Source of the DNA: Cheiracanthium punctorium | Taxonomy: Eukaryota > Arthropoda > Arachnida > Araneae > Cheiracanthiidae | Assembly (NCBI GenBank): GCA_038373885.1 | Contig: JAWZYV010016603.1 | Coordinates: 1 to 64,000 of the forward strand | Reading direction: 5' to 3' | Length of the DNA stretch: 64,000 nt | Shown here: one piece after another, positions 35,900 through 48,216 of the stretch | Layout of the letters: each line of letters opens with the position of its first letter | Numbering within the stretch: position 1 is the first letter of the stretch | Made by a program: the position numbers and the translations under genes | Notes under the pieces: generated by a model | Told to the model about the DNA's origin: nothing | The model's input: the letters and a program-made list of their open reading frames with translations, nothing else | Databases searched by the model: none

Positions 35900-36081
35900 G
35901 GGTGGGCAAAATTTTTAATGGAATGACTATCCATAAGTCTCAAGGCCAAACTATGTCTGTTTTTGGATTAGATTTGAGCACGACATGTTTTTCACACAGA
36001 CAGTTATACGTGGCATGCTCTCGAGTGGGCAAACCATACAGTGGGCATCCAGTTTGTTTGTGTTATCTAAAGATGGGATAA
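35900..36081 (+). pseudogene. Pif1-like Helitron helicase, C-terminal remnant
   Basis: The frame reads [20 protein letters not shown], then [14 protein letters not shown]. The TIHKSQGQT and QLYVACSRV blocks are the C-terminal conserved motifs V and VI of Pif1-family helicases as found in Helitron Rep/Hel proteins. The Walker A/B motifs and the Rep endonuclease are absent, so this is about 55 residues of a protein normally well over 1000. It helped show that the element is a Helitron. Confidence 0.9.
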
Positions 36082-36369
36082 CAAAAAATATTGTATACTC
36101 TATTGCGTTAAGAGTTTGATATGATATTTTAGTAAAATTATTGTAATTAGCGATATATATAAATTTAAAGAATAAATTACAATGAATTAAAAATATATGT
36201 TTGGTATTGTGCTATTTTTATATTCCAGCATCGTTCACAGCGCTCCATGCCTCTTCCACTCATATACCACATCCTCACACACTTACAATAAGTTAGTCAT
36301 TTCTTTCTACTAAAATAATCCTAGGAATAATTTATATGGCAAAACAACGTTTGCCGGGTCAGCTAGTAA

Positions 36370-37150
36370 AAGATAAATTTTAGAGAGAATATTTGGGGCA
36401 GATAAAGCACGTTGGGTGGCCACAAAAGCCGAAAACAGAAGAACAACGTCGTCGAAAGAGCGTTTGAAATGAAATCTTTGATTTCCTAACCAGCTGCTTC
36501 TCTCAAGACGTTTTGAGACGCAGCAGTTTTTAAGACGTTTATTTAAAAGTTTTAATAAAATGCACTAAAATGTATATTTTACTTTTAAAATATAAATTTC
36601 TCGATTGTTTTTCTGGTTGCATACTAAAAACTAAGTTCGTATAGAATATGCCTGTATAAAGCTTTATTTTTTTCAACAATGCCAGCTAACGAATAAAAAA
36701 TTTAATCCACAAATCTGAAAAAGTCTGCACAGAAGCTGCACTGTACACTATAATAATAATATAATCAAACAATCAAGAAATTAGTTGATAGAATCAAATG
36801 AATTTTAGTATATTAAAGAAATGAATTGGCATAACATATGATAAAATTACGCTTACTTATTAATACAATACAGTGAGTGACACTATGAATTAAATAGCAA
36901 ATTAGTTTTTAAAAGAGAGACACAATTTAACTTTAAATATACAGAAGGTGTTTATGTGCACAGCACATTACCTTGATAAAACTTCGAAAATTCTTGATTC
37001 CGCAACGAAGTAAATCAGTTAATCTGCAGATTAGCTAGGCAACGTGCACATTAACAGCTTTCGAGCTTTATCGGTGACATATATACTTCGATGCTAAAAT
37101 TGTTTGTGAATTCCGATTTATTCATATCCATTTTTAAATTTGCAGTTTTT
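36370..37150. other. AT-rich, no recognised feature
   Basis: No coding or terminal-repeat evidence. Confidence 0.45.
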
Positions 37151-37154
37151 AACG

Positions 37155-37324
37155 CAAAGCGCCACTAAGTGGACATTTTTTTAACTAACCTTCTAAAAAA
37201 TTGTCCTTGAGGGCATATACTGTACACTCTGGTAGCAATCTGCTGATCCGTTTCAGATGCAGAGACCGATTTACAAGGAAACATTAGCGATAACTGACCT
37301 GTACGTTGCTGAGTACAGCCAGAA

Positions 37325-37359
<35 letters not shown>

Positions 37360-37360
37360 A
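37155..37360 (+). repeat. CGCCACTAAGTGGAC repeat unit plus T-run
   Basis: AAAGCGCCACTAAGTGGACAT, then CTGTACACTCTGGTAGCAATC and GATCCGTTTCAGATGCAGAG: same family as 27,930 and 63,640. A T-run of about 28 ends it (37,328-37,355). Confidence 0.55.
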
Positions 37361-38355
37361 TGGAGACCCAGAATAACTTCATTGAAATCCACGGGTGGTC
37401 ACAATGTAAAGCTTACAATCATTCGATTAAAAGTAAACAAAATTAATGATTATTAGTTAAATTTAAAGAATAATGTTATATTCGAGAACAACGAATTAAA
37501 TGCACATATAGCCAATTTACAGGGGTATAACTAAGTAATAAGAGCTGAAAAATACTTTAGTATCTTATTGGTTAAAAGATTTAACCTTAATCGTTGCAAG
37601 AACGCGATGGCAGCTCCTGCAACAACTTCTCATACCGCGTGTTCAAAAATTGCTGATACGAAGACATAATTGTGATGGAAAGTGTTTTATGAGCCGTGCG
37701 TTCTGCATGATCTTTTCTTTTTTAAAGATTTAAATATGAGTAAGAGAGGCTAGAGTTTGAATATGACTCCCTGATGAAAAACATTTACATGCACCCTTTA
37801 TTAGGTTGAATGAAATGATTAACTTTTGCATAATTTTCTGTCTATTTCGTAAGAGGGTTAACTTAATTCAGCAATGAAACGGAATGCAATTTTTCGATCA
37901 TTTCTTTTCAGAAACCTTATTTCCTTTTGTTGGAATGATTATGACGTGCCAACTGCAAAATGTGAGGCTAATACTTTTATGGGAACTGATATTCCTTTTG
38001 ATTTAGATCGCCAAGAGCATAAGCCGCTGATGTTCTTTGACTTTTACAGAATTTGATGAGCCCTATAGCCTGCCACGCAATCTCTTTACAGACACTTCCA
38101 TCGCTTGTCTCCTTTCTCCAACTGATTATCTTGGCTTGTCACATTGAGAGACAAATTGCTGCGTTTAAAAGTATACTGAACGCCAATGTGCGATAGACCT
38201 ACAGGAAGACGAAGGGCATGATGGTTTGATTGTCGATGTTTTGAATGACTCAAATAGTTCTAGGATGCGCCACTAGTCGGTAGATATATTTATTGCAGAC
38301 ACATGAAGACACATACTACTCTTTGTGTCTATCAACAAAGTATACATCCTTACAC
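37360..38355. other. no recognised gene
   Basis: A 60-codon frame at 37,874-38,056 (ends DRQEHKPLMFFDFYRI) lacks any family signature that I know. Left unannotated as a gene. Confidence 0.35.
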
Positions 38356-38358
38356 ACT

Positions 38359-38968
38359 TGACTTCTGTGCGGCTAAATAAAAACCCATATAATGACAGCA
38401 TTTTAAAAACTATTTTTTTCCGGGTCTTCAGACCAAATTTATTGTCGTCGAAACAGCCATAAATAATATGCAGGCATTTAATTCGTGATTTTTTAAAAAA
38501 TTTGCTCATTATTTTTTAAAGAATTTCAGTTCCGGAACTTAATTATGCTAGAGATAAATATTTCTTGATTAAGTAGTACTTGTCTTTATCGAATATTTTG
38601 TAAATCGATAGTCACCTATCTCACATAGTTACAAAATATACTAACACGTGCAATCAATACGATATTGGTAAGCAATTAACATACTTTTATTTTTCCGAAT
38701 AAGAAAAAAAATGCTATCACATACATAAAAATATTTGTTTATTGCAACTATACGCCTCTCAAAGATTTGTCACACAAAACTTCTTTGCAATTACTTATAA
38801 AAACAAATAAAATTCCATAACATAGAAAAAGCTTTAAACCACAAAAATAATATTTGACTTCTGTGCGGCTAAATAAAAACCCATATAATGACATTTTAAA
38901 AACTATTTTTTTCCGGGTCTTCAGACCAAATTTATTGTCGTCGAAACAGCCATAAATAATATGCAGGC
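38359..38968. repeat. 116-bp direct duplication separated by 380 bp
   Basis: TGACTTCTGTGCGGCTAAAT through CATAAATAATATGCAGGC occurs at 38,359-38,474 and 38,853-38,968 with one 3-base gap and otherwise almost identical. More diverged relatives are at 42,640-42,720 and 43,370-43,450, so this block belongs to a local repeat family. Confidence 0.9.
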
Positions 38969-39594
38969 TCCGGGACAACACCGAAATCTGGTTTCCATTC
39001 CAGAAATGAATTACGCGTTGCGTTAGAGGAAAATAAATTACTTGGTTTTTGTATGTAGTCTTAAAAGATAGTTTTTGAAGCGACAGCTTATTGATCAAAA
39101 AGCATAGGCAGAATTTTTCTTAGCTTTCTTCATAAATACGGTGTCTTAATAAATTTAAATAAATAGACCGTAGCATTCATAAGGTAAACTGAGTTATACA
39201 GATAATCAAATATTTTGTTGCATAGTTCTATCCCATTGTGCATCTGCGATATTTGGCTAAAAACTTCTGAACAATGGAAGTAACTTTTTGTTCTGGTGAG
39301 ATAATTTAATCATAGCTTGGAAATTTGTCTTTACGGCCATATGAAATAATTTGCAGTGCTAAATACGCTGATCTCCGAAGGATTGCATGCAAGAATATAT
39401 GGAGAAATGTTTTATTGGAAATTATAATGGAAATGATTACCGAAATGCGCATGCGTAAATCGCCAAAGAATCTGCAGATATTGAAAAGTTGCCATTGGTG
39501 ACAAATATGCAAGCTTTTACGTAATTTGAAGGCGATTTTTTTCTTTTCTGTGCTATTTCGTTCACGGCGTTTTTTTTCTGTGAAGCATGGTTGG

Positions 39595-40110
39595 AATATG
39601 ACTTGCGAAGATTGTAAAACAGTTTTAGTAGGCGATTTTAATATAAAATTCAATATCAAAGAAATGCCTTAGTGAACAAGGAAGACAAATACGGACCGCT
39701 CATGGACTATGATTCATTTCCCAACGTAATGGAACAAGGAGGCCCCACCATAGCCGAGTGGATACGACGCTCAAAATGGTAAACTGCTTAAGAGTAAAAG
39801 TTCCGGGTTCTGGGCCCAACCGACTGGTTGTCGATCTAACGGTCTGGTGTTTTGGTCGGTTTTCTCCATATGTAACTTAAATACGCGTTATAATCGCTTA
39901 AAAGTCATCCAACCAAGGCACCCCCTCATCCCTGGCGGATAGCTGTAGAGTAGCTTTGCCGTAAAACAACACTAAATGAAACAATAAAGACAAATGGCGC
40001 CAACACAGATTATGATACACATTTTAACATACTTGAACAGGGAAGAAAAATACGGCCTATCACATGCATTATGATACGCTTTTAATCCATAGAACTTTAG
40101 TGCGGATTTC
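39595..40110 (+). repeat. Helitron-interior fragment split by a SINE
   Basis: GCGAAGATTGTAAAACAGTTT and GGCGATTTTAATATAAAATTC match the repeating unit inside Helitron copy C. The unit resumes after 39,985 with ATTATGATACACATTTTAAC and the CATAGAACTTTAGTGCGGAT block that also ends the units at 30,060 and 35,850. No Helitron ends are visible. Confidence 0.7.
39739..39974 (+). mobile_element. tRNA-derived SINE with TSD (236 bp)
   Basis: The head CATAGCCGAGTGGATACGACG is box-A-like and GGGTTCTGGGCCCAACC occupies the box-B position. The body contains GGTTTTCTCCATATGTAACT and ACCAAGGCACCCCCTCATCC; the tail is CGTAAAACAACACTAA. Flanks AATGGAACAA and AATGAAACAA are a near-identical target duplication of about 10 bp, fitting LINE-mediated insertion. 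The TTTTCTCC...CTTA core recurs near 49,060. Confidence 0.82.
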
Positions 40111-40114
40111 AGAT

Positions 40115-40585
40115 AGAAAGGGTTTAAGATTTATTTTTATTTTTAAATCATGCTTATTAAAAAATTTCCTGAAATAAGTGCGACTTGTTTTGATCTGTTT
40201 TTTATGCTTATCAGCTTCAGAGATTTCAAACAGTTGTTGTTGATTATTCAAAATTTAACTATATTAATGTAATTCAAACTTTTTTACTTTACGGTCATAC
40301 AACAGAATAATTTTGAATTATCTATTTAACTGATTTTGTGAATTAAAGGTAAGCATAAGTAGAGCATTGTACATAGCTAAGAAACAAAAACTCTGATAAA
40401 AGAATAATTAAGGCTGTTGGTGGTGGTAGTGTGAAACAATCAAATTTATAACGCTGATTGTTTTACTACGCAAAGGAAATTTCATTATAGAAAAAAAAAT
40501 TAAAACGGAGATTGATTACATGCAAAATATACAAACAGTTATCGTTGTCAAAACTATATCTGCTATGTGCAAAAAGTATGACTTT
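40115..40585. other. no recognised feature
   Basis: AT-rich, no supported gene. Confidence 0.4.
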
Positions 40586-40589
40586 GAGA

Positions 40590-42085
40590 TCTATATTAAT
40601 AAAATTAGACTTTTGTCTGTAGATTACTTGGAATTCAAACATTTTACGATTTCTATCCGTTTCAAGCACATGAGTATGATGTAGATTCCGAATTGAAACA
40701 TCTCACACTCGAGAAAGTCGTAATTTATTCTATTCTGTGGTATAGTGGAAGTAAGCAATAACACGGAACTCCATGCCAATAGACAGTTGTACAATATCTT
40801 ATTGACGTTATCAATAACGAGAAATTACACAAAGTTAGTGCGGTGGCTATCAAAATAGCGACACGAAACGTTACCTGTTGGGCAGAGACCAAAGCAAGCC
40901 AACCTGGCGATGTAGCTGAGCGCTAAAAGGAACTGTCACCAAATAAATCGCCAGATTGTAAATATGAAAAGAAACGTTGCGCTTTACATGTGTATGTAAA
41001 AATTTAAATGTGACACCCCAAGGGCACTAAGAAAACTAAATAAAATCTCAGACCAAAGGCAACAACAAACTGTATTTCAAAAACTAAAACCAAAGTAATT
41101 TAAGAAACAGTGTAAATAGCATTATGTATAGATGGGATATTTAAAAATGGCAAAGAGTATTAAATTTAGAATAGGTAAAATGAAAACAGTAGTAATTATA
41201 AATGTGTGAATTAACTGCATGTAAATTAATTATAAATATGTGATTAACTGCATCACAATGGGTATCCAGTACGGCCCTCAAAAAAGTTTGTCTGCCATTC
41301 TGTCATTCTTCCTGTGACGCTTTTTCTTTGTTCGAATATCCCGTAAACACGACTGAAGCGAATGAAATGAAATTTGTGAGGCGGTCACTTAACTTAAAAT
41401 ACAGGCGTCGAATTTTTAAAAATCTTGATTAGATTTTAAGATTTTACGCAAATCGCTTCAATCTGCTTACATTTATATTCGGCCATCACGTAAAAATCAC
41501 TGAAGCGAATGAAATGAAATTGAGTGGCATGATAGGTGGTCACTCAACTTAAACTGTAGGAGTCAATTATAAAAAAAATTGTGATAAGATATTGAGGTTT
41601 TGCAAAAAGAGTTCAAAATAGGAAAATATTTATCGAGTACGTATAAACCACTGAAGCGAGTGAAATAAAATTTAGTATGGTTACTGGTGGTCATTTGAAC
41701 TCTTTGAGTCAAAGTATTTTAAATATTTTTTTACACATTTTGAGATTTTGTGATAATTGGTAAGTGTTTGTGCTATTCCTGAAAAATGGGAATGGGATAG
41801 AATAAAATTTGAAATTATATTAGATACCACTTGACTTGAAAAACTCATTCGACCAGAATAAAATTTATTTTTTTCGAAAAGAAAGAAGCTCTCTATGATT
41901 GTCAAGCATAGTGATCACTTTGTTACTCCCAAACCTGTAGTTTCTTAACAATACGCATTAGGTATAATATTTTTCTATACTATTGCTAACATACTATTTG
42001 CTTTCTTTATACACTTGCGATGCTGATGAAGATTCAAGCTTTTTGCATTATGTACTAACCCGTCAACTACGGGTACTTCATCTAG
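40590..42085 (+). mobile_element. Helitron copy A, 3 internal repeats
   Basis: Starts A|TCTATATTAATAAAATTAG, then ACTTTTGTCTGTAGATTACT. Ends with hairpin ACCCGT-CAACT-ACGGGT (42,058-42,074), TACTTCAT and CTAG (42,082-42,085) followed by T. About three decayed copies of a tandem unit (ACTGAAGCGAATGAAATGAAA...GGTGGTCACT) occupy 41,340-41,720. No Rep/Hel coding. Same family as 61,370-63,143. Confidence 0.88.
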
Positions 42086-42089
42086 TATT

Positions 42090-43970
42090 GAATAAAGCCA
42101 TTCTCCTTTAAAATTTCACATCAAGTATAATGCTTAGTACCCTATGATACTGACGCTACATAATACTCGGAGTTACACAGCACTCTTTTTATACGAAAAT
42201 TTGGTTAGTAAACTGGTCATAATAGTCAAAAAGTCGAAATCTCCAAAACTTGCACGTAGCAGTGATTATTACTTTGACAACGACGATATACTTTGAAAAG
42301 TCTTATGTGTTATTCCTCTGTCAGTAAATCGCCCTATGCTCAGGGTCAATAATAACTCATGGCAAGTCAGTCTCCTTATTCGTGACTTTCTATTGCATTC
42401 GAAATAGAAAATAAAATTGTATAATTTGCATGAACTAGACTAAGCCATTAGAAATAAAATAATTTACATGAAAATACCACCTTTTCGAATGTAAAAGACG
42501 TCTCTGAAATATCGACAAACCAGTTTTACATTTGCATATAAACTCACATTATATTCCGTACCGTAAAACATTACCCCACATAAAATAATGTTTGAGTACA
42601 TAAAAATGCTGATGGTGATAACATATTTATATTCCAGACTTTTTAAACGAAATTTATCATCGTCCAAACACCCATAAATAGTACCCGGACTCTGAATGCG
42701 ACACCCAAATCTGCTTCTGAATATGCATATCAATTATGTGGTGCATTTCGGAGAAAAGAGTGACTTTCTTTTCATTCCTCGTTCTGTAACAGTCCAGTTT
42801 TTTAAACAGTCACAGTTCCTACGTGATTTATTTTAAGACGCGATGAGTTTTTTGCTTCAGTTGACATAAAACATGGAAAATGTAAAAAAACCGCAAGTGA
42901 AAGATCCTTTTTTCTTGAATTATTGGAAAAGCAGCCACATTATATAGTGATTGGCCTGTTAAAGATCTCTCCTGCGACGAAGTTCTAAAAATTGGGGGAG
43001 AAAAATAACAAAATAACGATGTTAAAAAAATACCAAACTTAATGATGTGGAAATACTATTAAAAGGGTTGATTTTCGTAAATTAGAAGAATCATTAAAAT
43101 TAAACAGCTTTTCACTTCTGTCTGCTTGAAGAATTTATGTTGTTCTACTTGCTTACGAAAAGAAAAAGTTTTATAGTACGTGTAAAAATACAAGCTTCCC
43201 CAGTATATGAAATCCTCTCATGATATCTTATTTACAAACTAACTTTTAATTTGCATATAAACGCAAATAATATCCAGTGCTCTGTAAACTGTGATGCGAA
43301 AGATTTATTCAATCAAGATTTTTGAACTCATAAGCAAAAATGCAGATTGTGATAAAAAATTCATTTCAGACTCTTCAGAGGAAATTGAGTGTCGCCCAAA
43401 GACATAATAAATTAAAATACAGGCTTTGAAACTCTAGAATGTAACTCTAGCAAGTTTTGGTATCTTATATAAATGGTATCTTATAAATAGTGAAGAGATT
43501 TCGAACAAGAATAAAGAGATGTGTTTTTTTGCATTTTGTATATCCAGACAGTTTTTGACGTGACTTCCTGTTGAGTTAATTTATGAGATAAAGTTGTATT
43601 TTGTTTGTTCAAGGTTTTCTCGGAGTTTGAATAAGTAATATATTTGTTCGAATGTATTCAACAGAAGAAGAAAAAATATTATTCTTAAATATTTGGTTCG
43701 TGGGCTATTATTACGAGAAAGTTTTGAAATATATACCAACAAACTTGTGTGTTTGTTTTGTACGGAAATTGTGATTACTGTTACTGGTAGCACGGTATAA
43801 GTTTTAATTATTGAATCGAGGATTTTCTTTCTTTTTTTTTAAGATTAAATTACCCAGCTGAATACAATGTGAACAATTTAATATTCTTTCAAAAATTTAA
43901 ATTTGAGAATGACTGGTTTCACAGTTCAAAAATTATATCGAAGAAATATTTTCCTATTGGTATACAAAGG
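42090..43970. other. AT-rich; fragments of the 38.4-kb repeat
   Basis: 42,640-42,720 and 43,370-43,450 are decayed copies of the block duplicated at 38,359. Nothing coding. Confidence 0.4.
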
Positions 43971-43974
43971 GTGC

Positions 43975-43977
43975 AGA

Positions 43978-44009
<32 letters not shown>

Positions 44010-44081
44010 CATAGTCTTATATAGAATGTCTGACTGAATAGTTTTATATAGAATATGTATACTTTATAAAACTATTCAGTC
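43975..44081. repeat. (AT) microsatellite and 17-bp-stem hairpin
   Basis: An AT repeat (about 43,977-44,002) is followed by GACTGAATAGTTTTATA (44,032-44,048) and its exact inverse TATAAAACTATTCAGTC (44,065-44,081), separated by 16 bases. Confidence 0.85.
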
Positions 44082-44084
44082 ATA

Positions 44085-45945
44085 TAGTTTACTAAGAAAA
44101 GATAACAATTGCAAAATAAATTTCAAAAATATACATGCATATGAAAATTTTAAATATTAACAATGGGAGTTCTCACTTTGAAGGATTTGAAGGGTTTTGC
44201 TTGCATAAACTGTTTTATTTAACAGTTTCAGTCTCGGTGATGCTAACTGGAACTATAACATTCTGAAGCGTTTATGAGATTTATTTTTCATACTCTAAAT
44301 ATATTTGCGATTGTACTTTTTTTACATACTGAATTACTTTGTGCTGTATTATATAAGGAAAATGGATCTCATGCGAAAGAAATCTGGAAAACATTTATGA
44401 AGGTTATGATTCTAACTGCGTCCCTGGTTCTAGAAGGAATAGAAGGATTTTTGTAATTCAAGCTAAAAAGATCTGATATTTGTAATGGGCATATATTTAT
44501 TTTGAATGTTAGGCCATTGGAACATTTTGAATCGGGAAACGTCGCGCACTTAATCACGAAACAGCTGCGGAATCCCTGGTTTGGGTCAGTAAAGTAAAGC
44601 ACAGTTTGAATGTGGTAAGAACATGTAACTGTCACGAGAGCACTCCCTTGTTTTGTTGCTAAGTTCTGTATCCCATAAACAAAAGACATTAGTACTTCTA
44701 CTAAACTTACCAGGGAAATTCATGAAAAGTTCTTTTTCAATGAATTACTGGATAATAACGTGACGCTATCATACGACCATCTTTACTATGTGCTGATGAT
44801 GAAATCAGAAACCCTAACTCTATAAATCTGAACTTCTATGGTTATTAAAAAGTTTTCAATTTAAAATTTTATAAATTAAAGTAAACAGAATTTGAACTGT
44901 TCTTAAAATTCTGGATAAAAAATTTATCCTGATATGAAAAATTAAGCCATAAAATGATTACATATCTCTGTATTCCAATTATATTGATATCCAAGTGTTG
45001 CAAAAAACTTTATACTTCGAACCATGTTTGTCGAAAGTACTGGAATATGAATAAAAATTCTTTAAATGATAAAAGATATTTTAATATTTTTTGTTTTTTG
45101 TTTGTGTGAATCCGTGCGTTTATTCGGTGTTCAGGCCATCTCCATTCTAAATTTCATCCAAATCCGTCCAGCCGCTTAAGAGAGTAGCAAACATTCAAAA
45201 TGAAAAACTTTCCCATTTGTATTATTGGTATGAAGTATTAATGTATAGCATCAATTCTTAAAATAATGGTATTATACAAAATAATGATAGTAAATAATCT
45301 ACTTATATATTACGCTAACGTATGCGGTACCAAAATCGACGATATTTCCGAGTTGCAGCTAGAAATGTGCGAAAATCCAAATTATCAATGACGTCAAATG
45401 AGCAAGCATATGTCAGGCAGTACCTGGATTACAAAATAACAATAATGTATACACAAAAATGCAAGATCTTTCGGACTTTTTCACAGCTTTAAAATATCGA
45501 CAATACTTGGCTCATTGATCGTCCATCTAAAAAATATCACCACGCATCGGGCTAAAGCATTTCTTAGCCATTTCCTGACCCCTAGTAATGTAAAGTTCTA
45601 TAATGCAAAATTGAGATTTAATCTCCTTTTAACACTACATAAATAATTTCCATGTACGTCTTTGAAATTAAATACCTTTTTTATGCTCATATTAAACTTA
45701 TATATATTGAAACCAACCCAATACTTTAACAAAATTCTCAAACTGGACGCAATATGATGAACCACTTTTTGTAAATAGCAATTTCCGAAGGAAATTTAGC
45801 AAACTAAACACGGGCCTGTTTCAATAGTGTTAGCTTCTATACACACTGCTATGCAATCGGCAGACGAATTTTATAGAGAAGTAAAAAACCTCACAGCTAT
45901 CTAATGATAACATAAGGCTTTTAATTTGCAAACTCCTTTACGTTT
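44085..45945. other. no gene; retroelement-style 3-prime motif at 45,150
   Basis: AATTTCATCCAAATCCGTCCAGCCGCTTAAG (45,148-45,180) resembles a motif often seen in arthropod non-LTR or Helitron-like termini (from memory). No coding support. Confidence 0.35.
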
Positions 45946-45954
45946 ACTCTAAAG

Positions 45955-46416
45955 CAGAGGTTCCCAAACTGTGTGCCGCGACACCCTAGGGTGCCGCGGG
46001 CGTATGCCAGGGGTGCCATGGAGATAATCAAGAAAAGTGTTTTAGTGAAGTATAATAAAATAATCTCCTCTGAACCGGTATCCCACAAAAATGTTAGCCA
46101 AGCCAGTGACCAAGTGGGCGAAAATAAAATATTTCAGTCAAGTTCGAGAGAGTTCAGTGTCCAGTAGCCTCTCTTTTACAGGAACTCCCTGAAATGGGGG
46201 AGCGGTGTCAAAATTCTACATCCCTTTCCCAAGAATTGATAGTTAGCCCTATAAGCAACATAAAAGAAGTAATGAAAAATGCACCCAAAGTGTTTCATTC
46301 TAACCTAATTGCTTTAAAGGTAACCTGCCGCGAAAGTTTTTAGCCTGAGAAGGGTGCCGCGAAATTTTTTTTAGCCTGACAGGGGTGCCGAGGCGAAAAA
46401 AGTTTGGGAACCCCTG
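45955..46416. mobile_element. hAT-type MITE, CAGAGGTTCCCAAACT ends (462 bp)
   Basis: CAGAGGTTCCCAAACTGTG and AAAGTTTGGGAACCCCTG are 15-bp inverted ends. Flanks CTCTAAAG (45,947-45,954) and CTCTAAAT (46,417-46,424) match at 7 of 8. GGGTGCCGCG/GGGGTGCCG motifs recur near both ends. Charlie-like hAT style. The interior has a 64-codon frame of no significance. Confidence 0.92.
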
Positions 46417-46429
46417 CTCTAAATTAATT

Positions 46430-47150
46430 TACTTATTAAGTTCCTTTTCAGTTGTTACTCTATTGTGAACCACTATCGCCTCTACTCTGCTGTAATACAA
46501 CTTTCGCAATATTGCCCATCACAAATGAACTTCCTTCATTTGATACGTTATTTGGAATGAGATATTACGAAAGTGCTTCACCCATTTATGCTTGGCTTTT
46601 GATTTTAAAATGGCATTCAGTGCAGGTTATTAAAAAACACAGTCTTTTAAATTACTTCGAAGTGGCACTTTCTTTGATACCGCCATCGATGTTCCATCTG
46701 AAGTATGACCCATTTTTCCCCCCTCCACAGGATTTTAAAATGTCCTCTCTTTTCAGCATTAATAGATTTCTCGATTATGAATTACTTTTATGAACTTGGT
46801 AGCAGGAACATCTTTTTACGTAATTAAATTTATTTTGGTACTGAACTTCCATTTTAAACAGGCTTCTGCAAGTAAAACTTGTGAACGGGTCAAAGCTTAG
46901 GGAATTTCAAAAAAATGTTTTAAAAATACCCAATAGGGCACTTTTCATGACAAACAGTATGTTTAACAGCAAAACAGAAAGTTATTTTTCGAATTTACCA
47001 AAAATATATCTTTTTATAACATAAAATGCCATTTAATCGATTTATCCTTTTGTGAATGAAATACCCATGTCTATTGAGAAAGCATTTCAGTTTAATCCAA
47101 TGAAAGGAAAACTGAGTACAATCTGAGTACCTATCTAGAATTTGGATACT
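46430..47150. other. no gene called; 113-codon frame present
   Basis: A frame from 46,452 to 46,793 (MLLYCEPLSPLLCC...) is longer than most here. It shows no domain and no repeated or biased codon pattern that I can defend, and is treated as chance. Confidence 0.3.
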
Positions 47151-47159
47151 TCACATAGC

Positions 47160-47313
47160 AACTAACCTTCCCGATTTCTTCGGGAAATTTCCGGGCAATA
47201 ATTTTTATAGCAATTCAAACATAAAATAACGCCAAAAATTAAATCTAAAATAAAACTGTTTAAAAATTGTGGTGGGAAATCCCCTGAAGAAATCCGGAAG
47301 TTTGGCAGCCTTG
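47160..47313. mobile_element. candidate MITE, CTTCCNGATTTCTTC ends
   Basis: CCTTCCCGATTTCTTCGGG at the left matches the reverse complement of the right end (ACTTCCGGATTTCTTCAGGGG). The internal hairpin CCCGATTTCTTCGGG is at the left end only. No target duplication found. Confidence 0.5.
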
Positions 47314-48216
47314 ATCTTCAGTATATTTCTATAATGTCATTATGTGATCGTTGTTTTTCTTTAAATATATTTTAATGTAAACATATTTTGTTTTCGTGTT
47401 CTTTTCATACCCATCTTTGAGCATTTGAGTCGCCCGAATGCAAAACTCGTTAAATCCAAAAAATTAAAAATCGAAATTATTCCGCCATTTTGTTCTTTAC
47501 ATAAACCTCTGCGCATTCCTGTTTTAAAAAATTGCAGTAAAAAAATTCTAAGCATTGAAATGGAACTCCGAAAATCCCATAGTGCTGCAAAATTCTGTAA
47601 ATCCATCTTGCTTACTGCCGCATAATTCGTTATAGCCATTTGATTCGACCCGCATTAAAACTCGCTATCTCCTTAGCTGCTCGTACTCATCACATATTTT
47701 CAGGCTGCAAAACCAGTTAAATTTCAGGATTTTGTTTCCCATCCATTCTTTTCATTATTGCCTGCATTGTATCAATATTTTCCCCGTCAAACTGAAAAGC
47801 TCTTTTCAGTTGTCCGTTATTGCTTCAGGTGACTGTGATCACTAATGAAGAGCAAAAACGTTTTTTCTCGAAACAGATGTATGGGCGTTCATGTAACCTG
47901 TATGGTGTTATTTCACAAAGTCTTTTTATTATTTTATGTTTTAAACACCCGTTATTTTGAGTATTGTTTATTTTAATACTTACTGTTATTCAGAATTAGA
48001 GGTCTGCGCCACACGGAAAGTCGCGGCGGCGGCGTAATGACCTCAGACACCCGGCGGCGCGGCGTGAGGAAATTTTTGTAAAAGAGCATAATGAAAATGT
48101 GTGTATGCGTACACCCACACCCACACATATGATATGTATATATTGGCGCAAAAACGAGATTTTTTTAGTACTAAAAATGAAGACTAGAATTTTTATGAAA
48201 AGTAGTCTTTAGTATG

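Larger units (their letters stand above)
34354..36366 (+). mobile_element. Helitron with helicase remnant (copy C)
   Basis: The 5-prime end TCTAATATATAAAATTCTCC is preceded by A. The 3-prime end has the hairpin GGCAAA-ACAACG-TTTGCC (36,338-36,355) and terminates GGGTCAGCTAG followed by T. TC start, subterminal hairpin and CTRR end with insertion between A and T define Helitrons. Interior units with GCGATTTTAAGATAGATTTC repeat at about 34,830, 35,010 and 35,680. It contains a nested MITE (35,070-35,620) and a C-terminal helicase fragment. Confidence 0.88.

Noticed and set aside
46452..46793. 113-codon frame MLLYCEPLSPLL...
   Set aside because: No recognisable domain, no nearby splice-linked partner, and of a length expected by chance in 64 kb.
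47425..47639. Overlapping sense and antisense frames of 66 and 92 codons
   Set aside because: No family signature on either strand; likely chance in AT-rich DNA.
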